NCBI GenBank assembly: GCA_965112735.1 | Contig: OZ218960.1 | Span: forward strand, 1,860,001 to 1,924,000 | Reading direction: 5' to 3' | From: Phaeosaccion multiseriatum | Lineage: Eukaryota > Ochrophyta, other classes | Length of the DNA: 64,000 nt | Part shown: piece by piece, positions 62,892 through 64,000 of the stretch | How positions within the stretch are numbered: position 1 is the first letter of the stretch | Layout of the letters: every line of letters begins with the position of its first letter | Made by a program: the position numbers and the translations under genes | The notes under the pieces: model-generated | Database searches by the model: none | What the model saw: the letters and a program-made list of their open reading frames with translations, nothing else | What the model was told of the DNA's origin: nothing

Positions 62892-64000
62892 ATGGCGGGC
62901 CGGGGTAGGGGAAGGGCCAACACACTCCCGGCATGGATGACCGCCGAGGGCAAGGGAGGAGTAGAGGCCCAAGCCCCACAGCCCGGAGGACTGAACGGAG
63001 ATAGCCATGAAGGATACCGTGGAGGTGGAGAGGCCTCCTACCCTGCTGCCGCGGCTGCAGATCAGCAGCAGCAGTTCGCGGACGCCCCTTCTGGACCTCC
63101 CAGCGGCGGCGGTGGTGGCAGGGACGGTGGCAGGGACGGTGGCAGGGACGGTGGCAGGGACGACTATCGAGACTCACGGGGAGGGGACGGGAGGGGGTAC
63201 GGAGGAGGGGACGCGAGGGGGTACGGGGGAGGAGGGGGGAGGGGCAGAGACTTCGATCGCGGGGGCGGTGATCGGTACAGAGGAGGGGGGGACCGAGGAG
63301 GAGGAGGGGGCTACCGAGGTGGGGGAGGAGGGCATCGAGGAGGCTTCCGGAACAGGCGTCCTCGGAGCCCGAGTCGCAGCACTAGTCGAGACAGGGAGCG
63401 ACGAGCCGCAAGAAGGGAGCGAAGGGCGGCGCGAGGCAACATGTGGGACATGAAGCCTGCGGGGGTGGACGATGAGACCGCAAAGCAACTCATGGCGGCG
63501 GCCATTCTGCAGCAAAACGCACCCGCCTCCAACCTCAGCATCTCCGGAGGGCACCTGAACAAGTCGGGAGGGGGAGGCGGGGGAGGGGGTGGGGGAGGAA
63601 GGGACGGGGGGATGATGGGGGTGAGCATGCAGCAAACCCGCCACGCCCGGAGGCTCTATGTCGGAGGCGTGCCTCCGGTGGACGACGAGGAGCTGAAAGC
63701 CTTTTTCAACGAAACCATCCACAAAGCCACGGAGGGGAGGGTGCAATTCGAGGGGGGTAGTCCCGTGGTGGACGTGTACCTCAACCGCGATCGGGGCTTT
63801 GCGTTTGTGGAGCTCCGAAGTGTGGAGCTCACCTCAGCGGCGTGCGGGCTGGACGGCATTTCCTTCCGCGGTCAGCAGATGAAGGTCCGGCGCCCCAGTG
63901 ACTACAACCCCGCGCAGGTGCCCCCCACCAGCGGCCCGCCCGTGCATTTCAACATGGCGGCACTAGGGGTGGTATCAACGACTGTCCCCGACGGACCTGG
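62892..64000 (+). CDS. U2AF2: Splicing factor U2AF large subunit (U2AF65), 3' partial
   Basis: Binds the intron polypyrimidine tract and recruits U2 snRNP. Open from the ATG at 62892 through the window end (369 codons and 2 nt). The N-terminus is not a classical RS domain but Gly/Arg/Asp-rich: four tandem GGRD units near residues 78-94, then RGG-like YGGGDARGYGGGG, and a short RS part (RPRSPSRSTSRDRERR). Trp185 in MWDMKPAGVDDETAKQLM is the expected U2AF35-binding ligand. RRM1 begins near residue 253: RRLYVGGVPP (RNP2), GGSPVVDVYLNRDRGFAFVELRS (RNP1), FRGQQMKVRRPSDYNP, then GVVSTTVPDGP, the standard linker to RRM2. RRM2 and the UHM domain lie beyond the window. Confidence 0.93.
   Translation, partial: MAGRGRGRANTLPAWMTAEGKGGVEAQAPQPGGLNGDSHEGYRGGGEASYPAAAAADQQQQFADAPSGPPSGGGGGRDGGRDGGRDGGRDDYRDSRGGDGRGYGGGDARGYGGGGGRGRDFDRGGGDRYRGGGDRGGGGGYRGGGGGHRGGFRNRRPRSPSRSTSRDRERRAARRERRAARGNMWDMKPAGVDDETAKQLMAAAILQQNAPASNLSISGGHLNKSGGGGGGGGGGGRDGGMMGVSMQQTRHARRLYVGGVPPVDDEELKAFFNETIHKATEGRVQFEGGSPVVDVYLNRDRGFAFVELRSVELTSAACGLDGISFRGQQMKVRRPSDYNPAQVPPTSGPPVHFNMAALGVVSTTVPDGP

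Overview
This is a eukaryotic nuclear window. Genes are intron-rich with GT-AG introns on both strands, there are no operons, and the contents include polyubiquitin, POLE2, IFT74, U2AF65 and TIM9. The most informative gene is a gamma-tocopherol methyltransferase (27750-30502). Its N-terminus is a signal-peptide-like stretch ending in an ASAF motif, the plastid-import signature of algae with complex red plastids (stramenopiles and relatives). IFT74 (42963-49402) implies a flagellated stage. Together with stramenopile-like ankyrin repeats, this points to a photosynthetic heterokont (ochrophyte) or close relative; I cannot name the species. Exon boundaries were worked out by hand from splice consensus, reading phase and family similarity. 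For most genes the exon lengths add up to an intact frame.

Layout. 1-2143 (+): protein-glutamine N5-methyltransferase HEMK1/PrmC, 5' end cut by the window. 3408-4971 (-): HMG-box protein. 5397-6314 (-): four-unit polyubiquitin, divergent from POLE2 at 6797-11179 (+). 12765-14233 (-): single-pass membrane protein with a P-domain. 14320-15290: repeat-rich block with a foldback/MITE-like element. 15719-17533 (+): Ser/Gln-rich protein. 18536-20035 (+): small multi-spanning membrane protein, convergent with TMEM222/RTE1 at 20779-21944 (-). 22467-23468 (+): intronless ankyrin-like gene of the type common in brown-algal and giant-virus genomes. 23469-26699: repeat-rich, gene-poor. 26700-27313 (-): A_thal_3526-domain protein. 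27750-30502 (+): VTE4. 31881-33077 (-): MORN protein, divergent from a sulfotransferase at 33314-34402 (+). 35471-38772 (+): ankyrin protein with a C-terminal CaaX box. 39248-42423 (-): EI24. 42963-49402 (-): IFT74, 14 exons. 50158-54037 (+): RNF10. 56312-60450 (-): armadillo-like protein. 61100-62191 (-): TIM9. 62892-64000 (+): U2AF65, 3' end cut by the window.

Two signals cut across the genes. First, introns are packed with micro- and minisatellites whose composition follows the transcribed strand: GTGAG or GGGTA-like near donors, TACCC or CT-rich near acceptors. Second, there is a dispersed family of short elements beginning TCGGC, with imperfect terminal inverted repeats and perfect 6-bp target-site duplications (14649-14935, 23887-24087, 60654-60863, and a probable fragment near 24372). 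This looks like an undescribed MITE-type transposon family. The genes are general housekeeping genes (replication, splicing, ubiquitin, mitochondrial import, flagellar transport, plastid vitamin E synthesis), not one pathway.
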